Assembly (NCBI GenBank): GCA_000411415.1
Contig: KE150451.1
Coordinates: 246,512-310,511, forward strand
Reading direction: 5' to 3'
Length of the DNA stretch: 64,000 bases
DNA from: Actinomyces sp. HPA0247
GTDB taxonomy: Bacteria > Actinomycetota > Actinomycetes > Actinomycetales > Actinomycetaceae
The notes under the pieces were generated by a model that was not told the DNA's origin, made no database searches, and worked only from the letters and a program-made list of their open reading frames with translations. Shown here in pieces: positions 34,254-44,039 of this stretch (positions are counted from its first letter, which is position 1; each line of letters starts with the position of its first letter). The translations under genes and the position numbers were made by a program.

Positions 34254-37004
34254 ATGAGCGCGACTTTGAACGAGATCCTGGACGACCTGGAGGACGAGGG
34301 CCGTCTGGGCGACGACGATGCCCTGTACGAGGCCTTCGTGTCTTGGGCCGAGGGCACCGGGCGTCCGCTCTACCCCCACCAGGAGGAGGCCCTGGTCGAG
34401 ATCCTGGCGGGCAACCACGTGATCGCGGCGACCCCCACTGGGTCGGGCAAGTCGATGATCGCGCTCGCCGCGCACTTTACGTCGATGGCGCATGGGGGCC
34501 GCTCCTACTACACGGCGCCCCTGAAGGCCCTGGTGTCAGAGAAATTCTTTGACCTGGTGTCCCTGTTCGGCGCGGACAACGTCGGCATGGTGACCGGCGA
34601 CGTGTCCCTGAATGCCGACGCGCCCATTATCTGCTGCACGGCCGAGATCCTGGCCAATCAGTCGCTGCGCGAGGGGCCCACGCTGGACGCGGACATGATC
34701 GTCATGGACGAGTTCCACTTCTACGGGGACCGTCAGCGCGGCTGGGCCTGGCAGGTGCCGCTCCTGGAGCTGAGGGCCCCACAGGTGGTGGCGATGAGCG
34801 CGACGCTGGGCGACACGACGCGTTTCGAGCGCGCATGGAAGGAGCGCACCGGGCGCGACGTGTCCCTTATCGACGACGCGGAGCGTCCCGTGCCCCTCGA
34901 GTTCGAGTACGTCGTGGACCGCCTGCCCGACACGGTGGAGCGACTGCTGGGCGAGGGCCGCTGGCCGGTCTACATCGTGCATTTCTCCCAGCGTGACGCC
35001 GTGGCGACCGCGCAGTCCTTTGACCGTTCCTCGCTGATTTCGCCCGAGCAGAAGAAGGCGATTGCCGCGCAGCTGGCGGGTGTGTCGTTTACGAAGGGTT
35101 TCGGGCAGACCCTCAAGTCGCTGCTCGCGCAGGGCATCGGCGTGCATCACGCGGGCATGCTGCCACGCTACCGCCGCCTCGTCGAGCGTCTCACCCAGGC
35201 GGGCCTGCTGCCGATCGTGTGCGGCACGGACACTCTGGGGGTGGGCATCAACGTGCCGATTCGCACGGTGCTGATGACGTCGCTCGTGAAGTACGACGGT
35301 CGGCGCATGCGCCACGTGAGCGCGCGCGAGTTCCACCAAATCGCGGGGCGCGCTGGACGCGCCGGCTTCGACACGGTCGGTTTCGTACGTGTCCTGGCCC
35401 CCGAGCACGAGGTGGACGCCGCCCGTGAGCGCGCACGCCTGAGCGCCGCACAGGAGGCCGCACGCGACGCCCGCGAGGCCAAGCGCGCCGCCAAGAAGTC
35501 CGCGAAGAAGCGCAAGGGCCCGGGCGAGGGCGAAATCTCGTGGACACGCTCGACGTTCGAGCGCCTCGTGGACGCGGCTCCCGAGCAGCTCACAAGCCGC
35601 TTCGAGATGACGCACGCGATGGTCCTCAATGTCCTAGCCGGTGCGCCCGCGGCCGGGCGCGACCCGGGCGAGCACCTCGTGTGGCTGGCGCGCAACAACG
35701 ACGATCCGCCCACGGATCGCAACCCGCACCTGCGCCGCCTGGGCGAGATCTACACGTCGATGAAGCAGGCGGGCGTCGTCGAGCACGTGTCTTCCGCCGA
35801 GGCCTCGGCGTCGGGTGAGCCTCGCCTGCGCGCGGCCACCGACCTGCCGGATGACTTCGCGCTCAACCAGCCGCTCTCCCCCTTCGCACTGGCGGCGCTC
35901 GAGCTACTGGACCCGGAGTCCCCGACCTTCGCCCTCGACGTCGTTTCGGTCATCGAGTCGGTCCTGGAGGATCCGCGCCCGCTCCTGTTCGCGCAGGAGA
36001 AGGCGGCACGCGCCGAGGCCGTGGCCGCGATGAAGGCGCAGGGCATGGAGTACGACGAGCGCATGGCCGCCCTGGAGGAAGTGACGTGGCCGCGCCCGCT
36101 GGCCGATCTGCTGGGGGACGCGTTCGCGGTGTACCTGCACGCGAACCCGTGGATCGAGGATCAGGAGATTTCCCCGAAGTCGGTCGTGCGCGAGATGATC
36201 GAAAACGCGCTGACGTTCACGGGGATCGTGGGCCGCTACGACGTGGGCCGCTCCGAGGGCATCGTGTTGCGCTACCTGACGGACGCGTACCGCGCGCTGC
36301 GCCAGATCGTGCCGGACGAGCTGATGACGGACGAGCTGCGTTCAATCATTGCGTGGCTGTCGGCGCTGATCCGCGCGGTTGACTCCTCGTTGCTGGACGA
36401 GTGGGAGGCCATGTCCACAGGCCAGGCCCTACCCGCGTCCGAGGGCGACGGCACGGAGGGCGCGGAGCTGGCGTTTGGCGCGCGGGAGGACGGGACCGTT
36501 CCCTTCAGCGCGAACCGTCACGCGTTCCGCACGGCAATCCGTGGCGCGTTGTTCGAGCGCGTGGAGGCGATGAGCCGCGACAACGTCGAGGCCTTGGCGC
36601 GTCTGGACGAGGCCTCGCGCACCCCGGTGGTCGCACCGTGGGGCGAGGACGAATGGGACGCGGTGCTCGAGCGCTACTGGGCGGAGCACGAGTGGATCGG
36701 TATCGACCAGCGTGCGCGCGCCCTGTCGCTGTGCTCCCTGAACGAGGCCCCGACCCGCGAGGACGTGCTGGAGCTGGCCCCCGCTGTGGTTTCCTCTGAT
36801 TTCGAGCGCGCCCAGGTGGCGCGCATCGAGGCGATCGCGGACGCGGTCGATCAGGCTGCGGCCGGTACGTTCTGGCTGGCCACGCAGACCCTGTTCGACT
36901 CGGAGGAGGACATGGACTGGCGCATCGTCACCCTCGTGGACGTGCCAGCCTCGGACGAGGCGAACCGCGTCGCCCTGGCGACGGTCACCGTCGGGGCGCG
37001 GTAA
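34254..37004 (+). CDS. Ski2-like DEAD/DEAH-box helicase with DUF3516 C-terminal region
   Basis: Superfamily II RNA or DNA helicase of 916 residues. Walker A ATPTGSGKS (~59), DEFH box (MDEFHFYGD, ~151), SATLGDT, the second RecA domain with HHAGMLPRYRRLVE and the QIAGRAGRAG motif. A Lys/Arg-rich insert (AKRAAKKSAKKRKG) precedes the DUF3516-type C-terminal half. GACAAT lies six bases before ATG 34254, so it may be leaderless. Related proteins such as HelY act in RNA turnover, which is inference here. Confidence 0.92.
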   Translation: MSATLNEILDDLEDEGRLGDDDALYEAFVSWAEGTGRPLYPHQEEALVEILAGNHVIAATPTGSGKSMIALAAHFTSMAHGGRSYYTAPLKALVSEKFFDLVSLFGADNVGMVTGDVSLNADAPIICCTAEILANQSLREGPTLDADMIVMDEFHFYGDRQRGWAWQVPLLELRAPQVVAMSATLGDTTRFERAWKERTGRDVSLIDDAERPVPLEFEYVVDRLPDTVERLLGEGRWPVYIVHFSQRDAVATAQSFDRSSLISPEQKKAIAAQLAGVSFTKGFGQTLKSLLAQGIGVHHAGMLPRYRRLVERLTQAGLLPIVCGTDTLGVGINVPIRTVLMTSLVKYDGRRMRHVSAREFHQIAGRAGRAGFDTVGFVRVLAPEHEVDAARERARLSAAQEAARDAREAKRAAKKSAKKRKGPGEGEISWTRSTFERLVDAAPEQLTSRFEMTHAMVLNVLAGAPAAGRDPGEHLVWLARNNDDPPTDRNPHLRRLGEIYTSMKQAGVVEHVSSAEASASGEPRLRAATDLPDDFALNQPLSPFALAALELLDPESPTFALDVVSVIESVLEDPRPLLFAQEKAARAEAVAAMKAQGMEYDERMAALEEVTWPRPLADLLGDAFAVYLHANPWIEDQEISPKSVVREMIENALTFTGIVGRYDVGRSEGIVLRYLTDAYRALRQIVPDELMTDELRSIIAWLSALIRAVDSSLLDEWEAMSTGQALPASEGDGTEGAELAFGAREDGTVPFSANRHAFRTAIRGALFERVEAMSRDNVEALARLDEASRTPVVAPWGEDEWDAVLERYWAEHEWIGIDQRARALSLCSLNEAPTREDVLELAPAVVSSDFERAQVARIEAIADAVDQAAAGTFWLATQTLFDSEEDMDWRIVTLVDVPASDEANRVALATVTVGAR

Positions 37005-37122
37005 GTCCCTCCGGCTTCTAGGCGCAGCTGGGACGTCACGGGCCACCACGGCCTCGTTGATGTGGCAATTCGGATGAGTCGGGTAGGAGCGACGCCGAAA
37101 GCCGTGCTCACCGCCGTCCGAG

Positions 37123-37551
37123 TTATCCTCGCCGCGTGGGCCTCTCGCCGATTTCCTGCTGGAGCCGCACAAGGTATCCGTCGGGGTCCTGGATGAGGAA
37201 CTGCCGGACGCCGATCTCTACATCGCCCGCCCGGTACCACTTCTCCTCGGGTTCGACGAAGATCGGCCACCCTGCCTCGGCCATGCGGTGCCATGCACTG
37301 TCCAGCTCTTCGGTCTGAACCTCGAGGTTGATCCCGCGACCAAGCGGGCGCTCAAGAGGACCGGTTGCCCACATCCTCCCGCGGTCGATCTGGTCGAGCA
37401 TCAGGTGCGCGTTACCCAGGACGAGGTAGCCGAATCCTTCCTCAGGCCGCTCGTAGCGGAGGGAAAAACCGACGAGGTCGCACCAAAAACGGCGCGACGC
37501 CTCGTAATCGGTGACGGTAAGTTCAGGAACAAGCCCGGGTTCACTGATCAT
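37123..37551 (-). CDS. VOC-superfamily (glyoxalase/bleomycin-resistance fold) protein
   Basis: A 142-residue protein with two beta-alpha-beta-beta-beta modules: PELTVTDYEASRRFWCDLVGFSLRYERPEEGFGYLVLG, then GRGINLEVQTEELDSAWHRMAEAGWPIFVEPEEKWYRAGDVEIGVRQFLIQDPDGYLVRLQQ. The bleomycin-resistance type is closest by eye. TAGAGT lies six bases before ATG 37551 without a ribosome-binding site (probable leaderless message). Ligand is unknown. Confidence 0.88.
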   Translation of the reverse strand: MISEPGLVPELTVTDYEASRRFWCDLVGFSLRYERPEEGFGYLVLGNAHLMLDQIDRGRMWATGPLERPLGRGINLEVQTEELDSAWHRMAEAGWPIFVEPEEKWYRAGDVEIGVRQFLIQDPDGYLVRLQQEIGERPTRRG

Positions 37552-37604
37552 AGCCCCACTCTAGCGGCCTCGGACGAGACCGCGTCCGCGAGATGCACAG
37601 ACCG

Positions 37605-38294
37605 TCAGCGCCGGGAGGCCTTGCGAATCAGCCAGTCCGCGCCCGCGAAGAGCGCCATGAAGAGCAGGGCGCCAATCAGGATCGCCACGATGTTGATCGC
37701 GACCTGCGTGTAGCCGATGCGCCACACGTTCACGAAGCCGTAGGGGTACTGGTGCGTGAAGGAGCCTCGCACGAGCGTGTACGCCACCCACGCGACCGGG
37801 ATCAGCAGGGCGCGCCCCAGCGTTGCCCACGTGATGCCGCCGCGCGGCCCCGCGAGCGCGGCCGTACCCACGAAGGCGGCCGGGACGACGATGTGCTGCA
37901 GCGGGTTCGTGACGAGCGCGAAGCCGGAGAGGACCTCGTAGGGGCCAATCAGCGTCGCGTAGACGATGGCCGTCACGGTGATCATCATGAGCGCGCACAG
38001 GTGCACGGCCCTCCCCCACGCCCCGACGCGGCCTCGGCGCGCGAGGAGGGTCGAGATGATCGCAACCATGATGTTGGACAGCTCGGTGAAGTAGGACAGG
38101 CAATTGATGAGGCGCTCGGGAGCACCCGCCCAGCCGTGAGCGGCGCCCGCGAAGAGCCCCTCCTCGACGTAGGTCGGCGCAGCGTAGCCATCAAAGGCCG
38201 TAATGATGAGGGTGGCAGCGACGCCCGCCCACGCGAGGGCGGCAACCACCCAGTAGGCGGCGCACCCGCGGCGGCTTAGTTCAGTCATAGTCAT
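37605..38294 (-). CDS. Pr6Pr-family membrane protein
   Basis: Predicted integral membrane protein of about 229 residues with six to seven hydrophobic segments. Typical features: FTELSNIMVAIISTLL, GPYEVLSGFALVTNPLQHIVVPAAF and GSFTHQYPYGFVNVWRIGYTQVAINI. Three ATG codons compete for the start (38312, 38294, 38288); none has a clear ribosome-binding site, and I took the middle one. Function of the family is unknown. Confidence 0.8.
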   Translation of the reverse strand: MTMTELSRRGCAAYWVVAALAWAGVAATLIITAFDGYAAPTYVEEGLFAGAAHGWAGAPERLINCLSYFTELSNIMVAIISTLLARRGRVGAWGRAVHLCALMMITVTAIVYATLIGPYEVLSGFALVTNPLQHIVVPAAFVGTAALAGPRGGITWATLGRALLIPVAWVAYTLVRGSFTHQYPYGFVNVWRIGYTQVAINIVAILIGALLFMALFAGADWLIRKASRR

Positions 38295-38312
38295 CGTCTT
38301 CGATGATGGCAC

Positions 38313-38653
38313 AGCGGAAAAACGCAGTCACGGTAAGGGCGCAAGTATCCCACGACCCGGGCATCCCACTAGCTCCCGGGCATCCCGCTTCCACCCCCTC
38401 ATTTCCGCATGCAATTCATTATTCGGATCGGCCTTGAGAGCTCAGAAACCGCATGATTTCAACACCTCTCCTTCAAACACTGAAGGAACGGCCGGGGAAT
38501 TACGTGCGAAATTTGGGGGGCGCGGGAGTATCGGCGGCTGGGACGAAGACCCCGGCAGGAGCGTAGGACAGCGACGAAAACAGGACGAGGCCGGGGCGGG
38601 CCGGGCGAAAACACGGAACGAGACCGGGGCTGCCCGCGCGGAACGAGGCCGGG
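38313..38653. other. 341-bp intergenic region with short repeats
   Basis: No gene seen. CCCGGGCATCCC occurs twice near 38355 and 38377. The stretch 38541-38657 holds four degenerate copies of the GACGAGGCCGGGG motif spaced about 30-40 bp apart. It contains AT-rich stretches (38400-38450) that could hold the promoter of the Pr6Pr gene. Confidence 0.5.
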
Positions 38654-38657
38654 TCAG
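38582..38657. repeat. three degenerate tandem copies of the intergenic motif
   Basis: GGACGAGGCCGGGGC, GGAACGAGACCGGGGC and GGAACGAGGCCGGG start about 30 bp apart, immediately past the ybaK stop. Confidence 0.7.
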
Positions 38658-39163
38658 ACCTGTGCGAGGTCCGTGACCTCCGCGTCCGTCAGTTCCACGA
38701 GGTCGAGGGGGCTCAGTTCGACGCTGAGGCCTCGGCGCCCGCCCGAGACGATCATGGTCTCGTGGTCCAGGCACGCCGAGTCGATGAACAGACGGTGCGA
38801 GGTGGTCTGCCCGAGCGGGCTGATGCCGCCCACGACGTAGCCGGTGCGGCGCTGGGCGACGGCCGGGTCAGCCATGGCGGCGCTCTTCGCGCCGGCTGCC
38901 TTGGCGATCAGCTTCATGGACAGGTGAGCCAGAGCGGGCACGCAACCGACGACGAACTCACCGGAGGGCTCCAGGCGCACCATGAGCGTCTTAAAGGCCT
39001 GGGTGGGGTCGATCCCCAGCTTCTCGACGGTCTCCTCGCCGAACGCCCGGGCGGCCGGGTCGTGCTCGTACTCGTGAACGGTAAAAGCAACGCCGGCCGC
39101 TGTGAGCGCCTCGATGGCGCGGGTGGGGCCACCGCCGTGATCCTTGCTGTGTTTACGAGCCAT
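38654..39163 (-). CDS. ybaK: Cys-tRNA(Pro) deacylase, YbaK/EbsC family
   Basis: Editing hydrolase that removes mischarged cysteine from tRNA-Pro. The 169 residues show FKTLMVRLEPSGEFVVGCVPA, the conserved lysine region KLIAKAAGAKSAAMADP and GYVVGGISPLGQ, the family core. TACACT lies six bases before ATG 39163, so the message is probably leaderless. The tRNA substrate is inferred from the family. Confidence 0.92.
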   Translation of the reverse strand: MARKHSKDHGGGPTRAIEALTAAGVAFTVHEYEHDPAARAFGEETVEKLGIDPTQAFKTLMVRLEPSGEFVVGCVPALAHLSMKLIAKAAGAKSAAMADPAVAQRRTGYVVGGISPLGQTTSHRLFIDSACLDHETMIVSGGRRGLSVELSPLDLVELTDAEVTDLAQV

Positions 39164-39182
39164 GACCCCAGTGTAGGACGCG

Positions 39183-39572
39183 TCAGAGGATGGACGCAGT
39201 CGGGTCGTCGATGACGACCTTGCCGAAGGGGAAGCAGGTGATCGGGATCATCTTGAGGTTGGCGATGGCCAGCGGGATGCCGACGATCGTCACGGCCTGT
39301 GCGGCGGCGGTGGTCACGTGCCCGATGGCCAGCCACAGGCCCGCAACCAGGAACCACACGATATTCATGAGGGCCGATCCGGCACCCGCACTGGGCTGGT
39401 CGACGACGCGCTTACCGAAGGGCCACAGCACGTATCCGGCGATACGGAAGCAGGCCACGCCGGCGGGGATCGTGACAATGAAGATGCAGGCGACGACACC
39501 CGCGAGGAGGTAGCCCAGGAAGAGCGGGAGTCCTCCGAAGAAGAACCAGATGATGTTGAGTAGGGTACGCAT
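39183..39572 (-). CDS. yccF: YccF-domain inner membrane protein
   Basis: A 129-residue membrane protein with two copies of the YccF unit: LLNIIWFFFGGLPLFLGYLL...WPFGKRVVD and LMNIVWFLVAGLWLAIGHV...FPFGKVVID. Four membrane segments are predicted. AAAGGAC precedes ATG 39572. Role unknown. Confidence 0.9.
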   Translation of the reverse strand: MRTLLNIIWFFFGGLPLFLGYLLAGVVACIFIVTIPAGVACFRIAGYVLWPFGKRVVDQPSAGAGSALMNIVWFLVAGLWLAIGHVTTAAAQAVTIVGIPLAIANLKMIPITCFPFGKVVIDDPTASIL

Positions 39573-39687
39573 GGCGTGTCCTTTCGTTGATCTGTGAACA
39601 TACTAGTCTGACACGCCGCGCCGCTCAGATGCCCCTGAGTCGCCCCTGATTAACCCCTGATAGCGCCTGCCCGTCTACCATGAGGGT

Positions 39688-40386
39688 ATGAGCATTCCCG
39701 AGGCCATCGCCGCTGCCCGCGACCGCATCGACCGCGCGACGTCCGCGTGCGGTCGCACCGATTCGGTGCACCTGGAGCTGGCAGTCAAGACGCGCACGCC
39801 CGAGGAATGCCGCGAAGCCGCCGCCGCCCTGAGCGAGGCGGGCCTGCCCGTCCTGCTCGGCCACAACCGCGTCCAGGAGGCACGTGCGACGGTGGACGCA
39901 ATCCGCGAGGTGCCCGGCGCGCGCATCCACCTGATCGGGCCTCTACAGTCCAACAAGATCAACCATGCGCTGGCCTGCGTGGACGCGATCGAGTCGCTAG
40001 ACTCCCCCGCCCTGGCCTCGAAGATCGACGCGCGCGCGACCGGCACACTCCCCGTGTTCGTCGAGGTGAACGTCTCGGGCGAGGCCACGAAGCACGGCTG
40101 CGCCCGCGCCGACGTTTCCGAGTTAATCGACGCGGTCGAGGCCTCGGCCCACCTACAGCTCGCGGGCTTCATGACGGTGGGCCTGAACTCCCCCGTCGAG
40201 GCCGACGTGCGCGCCGCCTACGCGCAGCTGCGCGACATCAGGGACGAGGCCGCCGCGCGCCTGGGCATCGAAGAGTCCGACCTGGCGCTATCGATGGGTA
40301 TGAGCCGCGACCTGGAATGGGCCATCGCCGAGGGGGCGACGATCGTGCGCCTGGGAACGGCCATTTTCGGCGCTCGCCGCGTCTGA
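39688..40386 (+). CDS. YggS-family PLP homeostasis protein
   Basis: PLP-binding TIM-barrel protein of 232 residues, without enzyme activity of its own, that buffers PLP. Marks: ELAVKTRTPEECREAA with the PLP lysine, GHNRVQEA, IHLIGPLQSNKIN, GFMTVG, LSMGMSRDLEWAIAEGATIVRLGTAIFG. The first motif has lost the usual AVSK form (AVKTRTP), a small deviation. TACCAT lies six bases before ATG 39688 (leaderless). Confidence 0.92.
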   Translation: MSIPEAIAAARDRIDRATSACGRTDSVHLELAVKTRTPEECREAAAALSEAGLPVLLGHNRVQEARATVDAIREVPGARIHLIGPLQSNKINHALACVDAIESLDSPALASKIDARATGTLPVFVEVNVSGEATKHGCARADVSELIDAVEASAHLQLAGFMTVGLNSPVEADVRAAYAQLRDIRDEAAARLGIEESDLALSMGMSRDLEWAIAEGATIVRLGTAIFGARRV

Positions 40387-40433
40387 GCAGACCGCTCGTT
40401 CGCGCGAGCACATCGCCGACTAGGATTGTCCGC

Positions 40434-41054
40434 ATGATGACTGTTCTCGCTGGAATGTCCGCCGCGATCCTGGCGCTCGCCCCGATCACCAATCCGATCG
40501 GTGGTCTCGCGGCGTTTGCAGGACTCACCGCAGGCAATGCTCCGGCCGCGGTGCGCTCGCAGGCGTGGAAGACCGGCATGTACGTGTTCGCCATCCTGAC
40601 GGTGTTCGCGGTCAGTGGCTCGCTCATCATGCGTTTCTTCGGCTTCGACCTGCCTTCCCTGCAGATCGCGGGTGGCCTGGTCGTCGCGCACTCGGGTTTC
40701 TCGATGCTGGAAAACAAGCGCCGTGCCACCCACGAGGAGGCTCAGCACGCGACCTCGAAACCGGACGTGTCCTTCTCCCCCATGGCGCTCCCCCTCATCG
40801 CGGGGCCCGGCTCGATCGGCGTAGTCATCGCGCTGGCCGCCCGCAACACGGCCATCGGTTTTCATGTCGGCATCGTCCTGGGAATCGCGGTGACAGCCGC
40901 CGTCATCGCGCTGCTGCTGCGCTACGGCACGCCCTGGATCGACAAGCAGGGTGCCACCGGCGTCGGCGCGATCGTGCGCATCATGGGCTTCCTGATCCTC
41001 GTCATCGGCGTCGAGCTCATCATCCACGGGGTGCGCGCGCTCCAGCTCTTCTAA
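40434..41054 (+). CDS. MarC-family membrane protein
   Basis: Membrane protein of 206 residues with about six spans. It starts at ATG 40434, seven bases after TAGGAT (leaderless); a second ATG follows at once. Marks: LAPITNPIGGLAAFAGLT, FGFDLPSLQIAGGLVVAHSGFSML and SFSPMALPLIAGPGSIGVVIALA. The family was once linked to multiple antibiotic resistance, but that was withdrawn; function is unknown. Confidence 0.9.
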   Translation: MMTVLAGMSAAILALAPITNPIGGLAAFAGLTAGNAPAAVRSQAWKTGMYVFAILTVFAVSGSLIMRFFGFDLPSLQIAGGLVVAHSGFSMLENKRRATHEEAQHATSKPDVSFSPMALPLIAGPGSIGVVIALAARNTAIGFHVGIVLGIAVTAAVIALLLRYGTPWIDKQGATGVGAIVRIMGFLILVIGVELIIHGVRALQLF

Positions 41055-41061
41055 GCGCAAA

Positions 41062-41097
41062 CCCGCCCCGGCCTCGTCGAAACGACACCGGAGCGGG
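41062..41097. terminator. bidirectional terminator between marC-like and lplA
   Basis: CCCGCCCCGG/CCGGAGCGGG with one mismatch and an inner CGTCG/CGAC pair; includes the dispersed motif. Confidence 0.65.
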
Positions 41098-41118
41098 CAG
41101 ACACGACAACGGGAGCGC

Positions 41119-42168
41119 TCAGGGGATGCGGTGCACCCACTCCTCGCGCGCGAACTTCGTCTCGCAGCGCTGGCGTGCGACCTCGAGATCCGCCTCGGTG
41201 ATGGTGCCGACCGTGGCGTTGTACTTCTCCTTGAAGTGGTCGAAGAACGCCTGGAGGATCTCCTCGCGGGGAAGACCGGTCTGGGAGCGCATGGGGTCCA
41301 CGCGCTTGACGGCGCTGCGGGTGCCCTTGTCGCGGATCTTCTCCATGCCGATGCGCAGGACCTCATTCATCTTGATGGCGTCGATGTCGTAGGCCATGGT
41401 CACGTGGTGGACCATGTAGCCATTCGCCCAGCGCTTCTGCGCGGCGCCGCCGATCTTTCCGAACTCGGAGGCGATGTCGTTGAGCGGCACGTACTTAGCC
41501 TTGATGCCCAGCTTTTCGAGGACCTCCATCACCCACTGATCGAGGTACGGGTAGGCCTGCTCGAAGCTCATTCCCTCCACGAGGGCGGTGGGGATGACGA
41601 GCGAGTAGGTGATGCAGTTGCCGGGCTCCATGAACATGGCGCCGCCGCCGGTAACGCGCCGCGACACGGTGATGCCGTAGCGCTCCACGCCGTCCTGCTG
41701 GATTTCGTTTTGGTAGGACTGGAAGGAGCCGATGACGACCTGCGGGCCGTTCCATTCCCACAGGCGCATGAAGGGCTTGCGGCGCCCCGCGGCCACGTCC
41801 TCGACCAGGGTCTCATCCATAGCGACGTTGATCATCGGGTCGACGACGGGGCCGTGGATGACGTCGAAGTCGATGTCGTCCCACGACAGGGCGGCGCCCA
41901 GCGCGCGGCGTACGGCGATGCCGACGGCCTCGGGGGTCACCCCCATGAGGGTGTCGCCTTCGTCGAGGGCGCCCTCCACGCGCGCGGCCAGGTCCTTGGC
42001 GCTCGACGAGGCCGGGGCCCCTTCGAGGGACGCGGTGATCCGGGTGAGCGCGTCGTCGGGGTCGAGGAAGAAGTCGCCGGACACGCTTACGCGCGCGAGG
42101 CGATCCTCCTCCACGTCGGTGTCGACGATGACGAGCTTTCCTCCGGGGACTTTGTACTCTCCATGCAT
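41119..42168 (-). CDS. lplA: lipoate--protein ligase with N-terminal accessory domain
   Basis: Attaches lipoate to E2 or H proteins using ATP. The 349 residues are in unusual order. An N-terminal part (about 1-90, with GGKLVIVDTDVEEDRLARVSVSGDFF) looks like the accessory domain that is C-terminal in classical LplA. Then comes the catalytic BPL/LplA domain with RRVTGGGAMFMEPGN and IGGAAQKRWANG (lipoyl-AMP lysine). TACAAT lies seven bases before ATG 42168, giving a leaderless start. A GTG overlapping the ilvD stop is the other option. The open frame continues far upstream only as antisense. Confidence 0.9.
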   Translation of the reverse strand: MHGEYKVPGGKLVIVDTDVEEDRLARVSVSGDFFLDPDDALTRITASLEGAPASSSAKDLAARVEGALDEGDTLMGVTPEAVGIAVRRALGAALSWDDIDFDVIHGPVVDPMINVAMDETLVEDVAAGRRKPFMRLWEWNGPQVVIGSFQSYQNEIQQDGVERYGITVSRRVTGGGAMFMEPGNCITYSLVIPTALVEGMSFEQAYPYLDQWVMEVLEKLGIKAKYVPLNDIASEFGKIGGAAQKRWANGYMVHHVTMAYDIDAIKMNEVLRIGMEKIRDKGTRSAVKRVDPMRSQTGLPREEILQAFFDHFKEKYNATVGTITEADLEVARQRCETKFAREEWVHRIP

Positions 42169-42191
42169 GCCCACGATTGTAGGCGCTCCGC

Positions 42192-44039
42192 TCACGCCCA
42201 GTCGGGCAGGACGCGCACGCCGCCCTTGTCGGCGGACGCCGCGAGCATGCCGTAGACGCGTAGCGCGTCGGAGACCTTGCGGGCGCGAGGCTTGGAGGGC
42301 TTCCACGGCGCGGCACCCTTTTCGGCGCGGCGGCGCTCGAGCTCCTCGTCGCTCACATTCGCGCGCAGGACGCGGTTGTTGACGTCGATTTCGATCTCGT
42401 CGCCGGTGCGCACGAGGCCGATCGCGCCGCCGGCCGCAGCCTCGGGCGAGATGTGACCGAGGGAGATGCCGGAGGTGCCGCCGGAGAAGCGTCCGTCGGT
42501 GATGAGCGCGCACTTCTTGCCCAGGCCCAGGCCCTTGAGGTAGGAGGTCGGGTAGAGCATTTCCTGCATGCCGGGGCCGCCCTTGGGGCCCTCGTACAAG
42601 ATGACGACGACGTCGCCTTCCTTCACCTGCTTGCTGAGGATGGCCTCGACGGCTTCCTCCTGGGATTCGACGACGAAGGCCTTGCCGACGAAGTGGAAGA
42701 GGGACTCGTCGATGCCGGCGGACTTGATGATCGCGCCGTTGGCGGCGATGTTGCCGTAGAGGACCGCGAGGCCGCCATCCTTCGTGTAGGCGTGCTCGAC
42801 GGAGCGGATGCAGCCGGCCTCGGAGTCGGTGTCGAGGGACTCGAAGAGGTTGGCGGTCGAGAAGGCCTGGGTGGTGCGCACGCCGCCGGGGGCGGCGAGG
42901 AAGCGGTGCTTGGCCTCGTCGGTGGCGCGCCCGCTGCGCACGTCCCACGCGCCCAGCCAGTTCTCCAGGTTGTCGGAGTGGACGGAGTGGACGTCGCGGT
43001 GGAGCAGGCCCGCACGGTCGAGCTCGCCGAGCAGGGCGGGAATGCCGCCGGCGCGGTGGACGTGCTCGATGTGGTAGGTCGTGGAGTTGGGGGCGACCTT
43101 GCACAGGCAGGGCACGCGGCGCGAGATCGCGTCGATGTCGTCGAGCGTGAAGTCGACGCCGGCCTCGTTGGCGATGGCGAGGATGTGCAGGACGGTGTTG
43201 GTGGAGCCACCCATGGCCACGTCCAGGCTCATGGCGTTCTCGAAGGCTTCCTTGGTGGCGATGGAGCGCGGTAGGACCGAGTCGTCCTCGTTGTCGTAGT
43301 AGGCGCGGCACATGTCGACGATGCGCGTGCCGGCCTCGGTGAAGAGCTTCTTGCGTTCGATCTGGGTGGCCAGGGTGGTGCCGTTGCCGGGCAGGGCCAG
43401 GCCGATGGCCTCGTTGAGGCAGTTCATGGAGTTCGCGGTGAACATGCCGGCGCAGGAGCCGCAGGTGGGGCACGCGTTGGCTTCGATGCTGGCGAGCTGG
43501 TTGTCGCTGACGGAGTCGTCGACGGCCATGACCATGGCGTCGATGAGGTCGAGGCGGTGTTCGACGACGCCCTCGACGGCGGCGCCGGATTCCATGGGGC
43601 CGCCCGAGACGAAGATGGTGGGGATGTTCAGGCGCATGGCGGCCAGGAGCATGCCGGGGGTGATCTTGTCGCAGTTGGAGATGCACACGAGGGCGTCGGC
43701 GCGGTGCGCGTTGACCATGGTTTCGACGCAGTCGGCGATGAGGTCGCGGCTGGGCAGGGAGTAGAGCATGCCGTCGTGGCCCATGGCGATGCCGTCGTCG
43801 ACGGCGATCGTGTTGAATTCCTTGGCGACGCCGCCGGCTGCTTCGATGGCTCCGGCGACGAGGTCGCCCATGTTCTTCAGGTGCACGTGGCCGGGGACGA
43901 ACTGGGTGTAGGAGTTGGCGATGGCGATGATCGGCTTGCCGAAGTCGCCGTCCTTCATGCCGGTGGCGCGCCACAGGGCGCGAGCTCCGGCCATGTTGCG
44001 GCCTTGGGTGGATGTTGCCGAGCGCAGCGGGCGACTCAT
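42192..44039 (-). CDS. ilvD: dihydroxy-acid dehydratase
   Basis: Dehydrates dihydroxy-isovalerate and -methylvalerate in valine/isoleucine synthesis. The 615 residues begin [22 protein letters not shown] after a GAAAGG site. Iron-sulphur cysteines are in CISNCDK and [11 protein letters not shown], and the C-terminal [20 protein letters not shown] is intact. ilvE (51.6 kb) and leuCD (19 kb) are elsewhere in the window, so the pathway is dispersed. Confidence 0.97.
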   Translation of the reverse strand: MSRPLRSATSTQGRNMAGARALWRATGMKDGDFGKPIIAIANSYTQFVPGHVHLKNMGDLVAGAIEAAGGVAKEFNTIAVDDGIAMGHDGMLYSLPSRDLIADCVETMVNAHRADALVCISNCDKITPGMLLAAMRLNIPTIFVSGGPMESGAAVEGVVEHRLDLIDAMVMAVDDSVSDNQLASIEANACPTCGSCAGMFTANSMNCLNEAIGLALPGNGTTLATQIERKKLFTEAGTRIVDMCRAYYDNEDDSVLPRSIATKEAFENAMSLDVAMGGSTNTVLHILAIANEAGVDFTLDDIDAISRRVPCLCKVAPNSTTYHIEHVHRAGGIPALLGELDRAGLLHRDVHSVHSDNLENWLGAWDVRSGRATDEAKHRFLAAPGGVRTTQAFSTANLFESLDTDSEAGCIRSVEHAYTKDGGLAVLYGNIAANGAIIKSAGIDESLFHFVGKAFVVESQEEAVEAILSKQVKEGDVVVILYEGPKGGPGMQEMLYPTSYLKGLGLGKKCALITDGRFSGGTSGISLGHISPEAAAGGAIGLVRTGDEIEIDVNNRVLRANVSDEELERRRAEKGAAPWKPSKPRARKVSDALRVYGMLAASADKGGVRVLPDWA

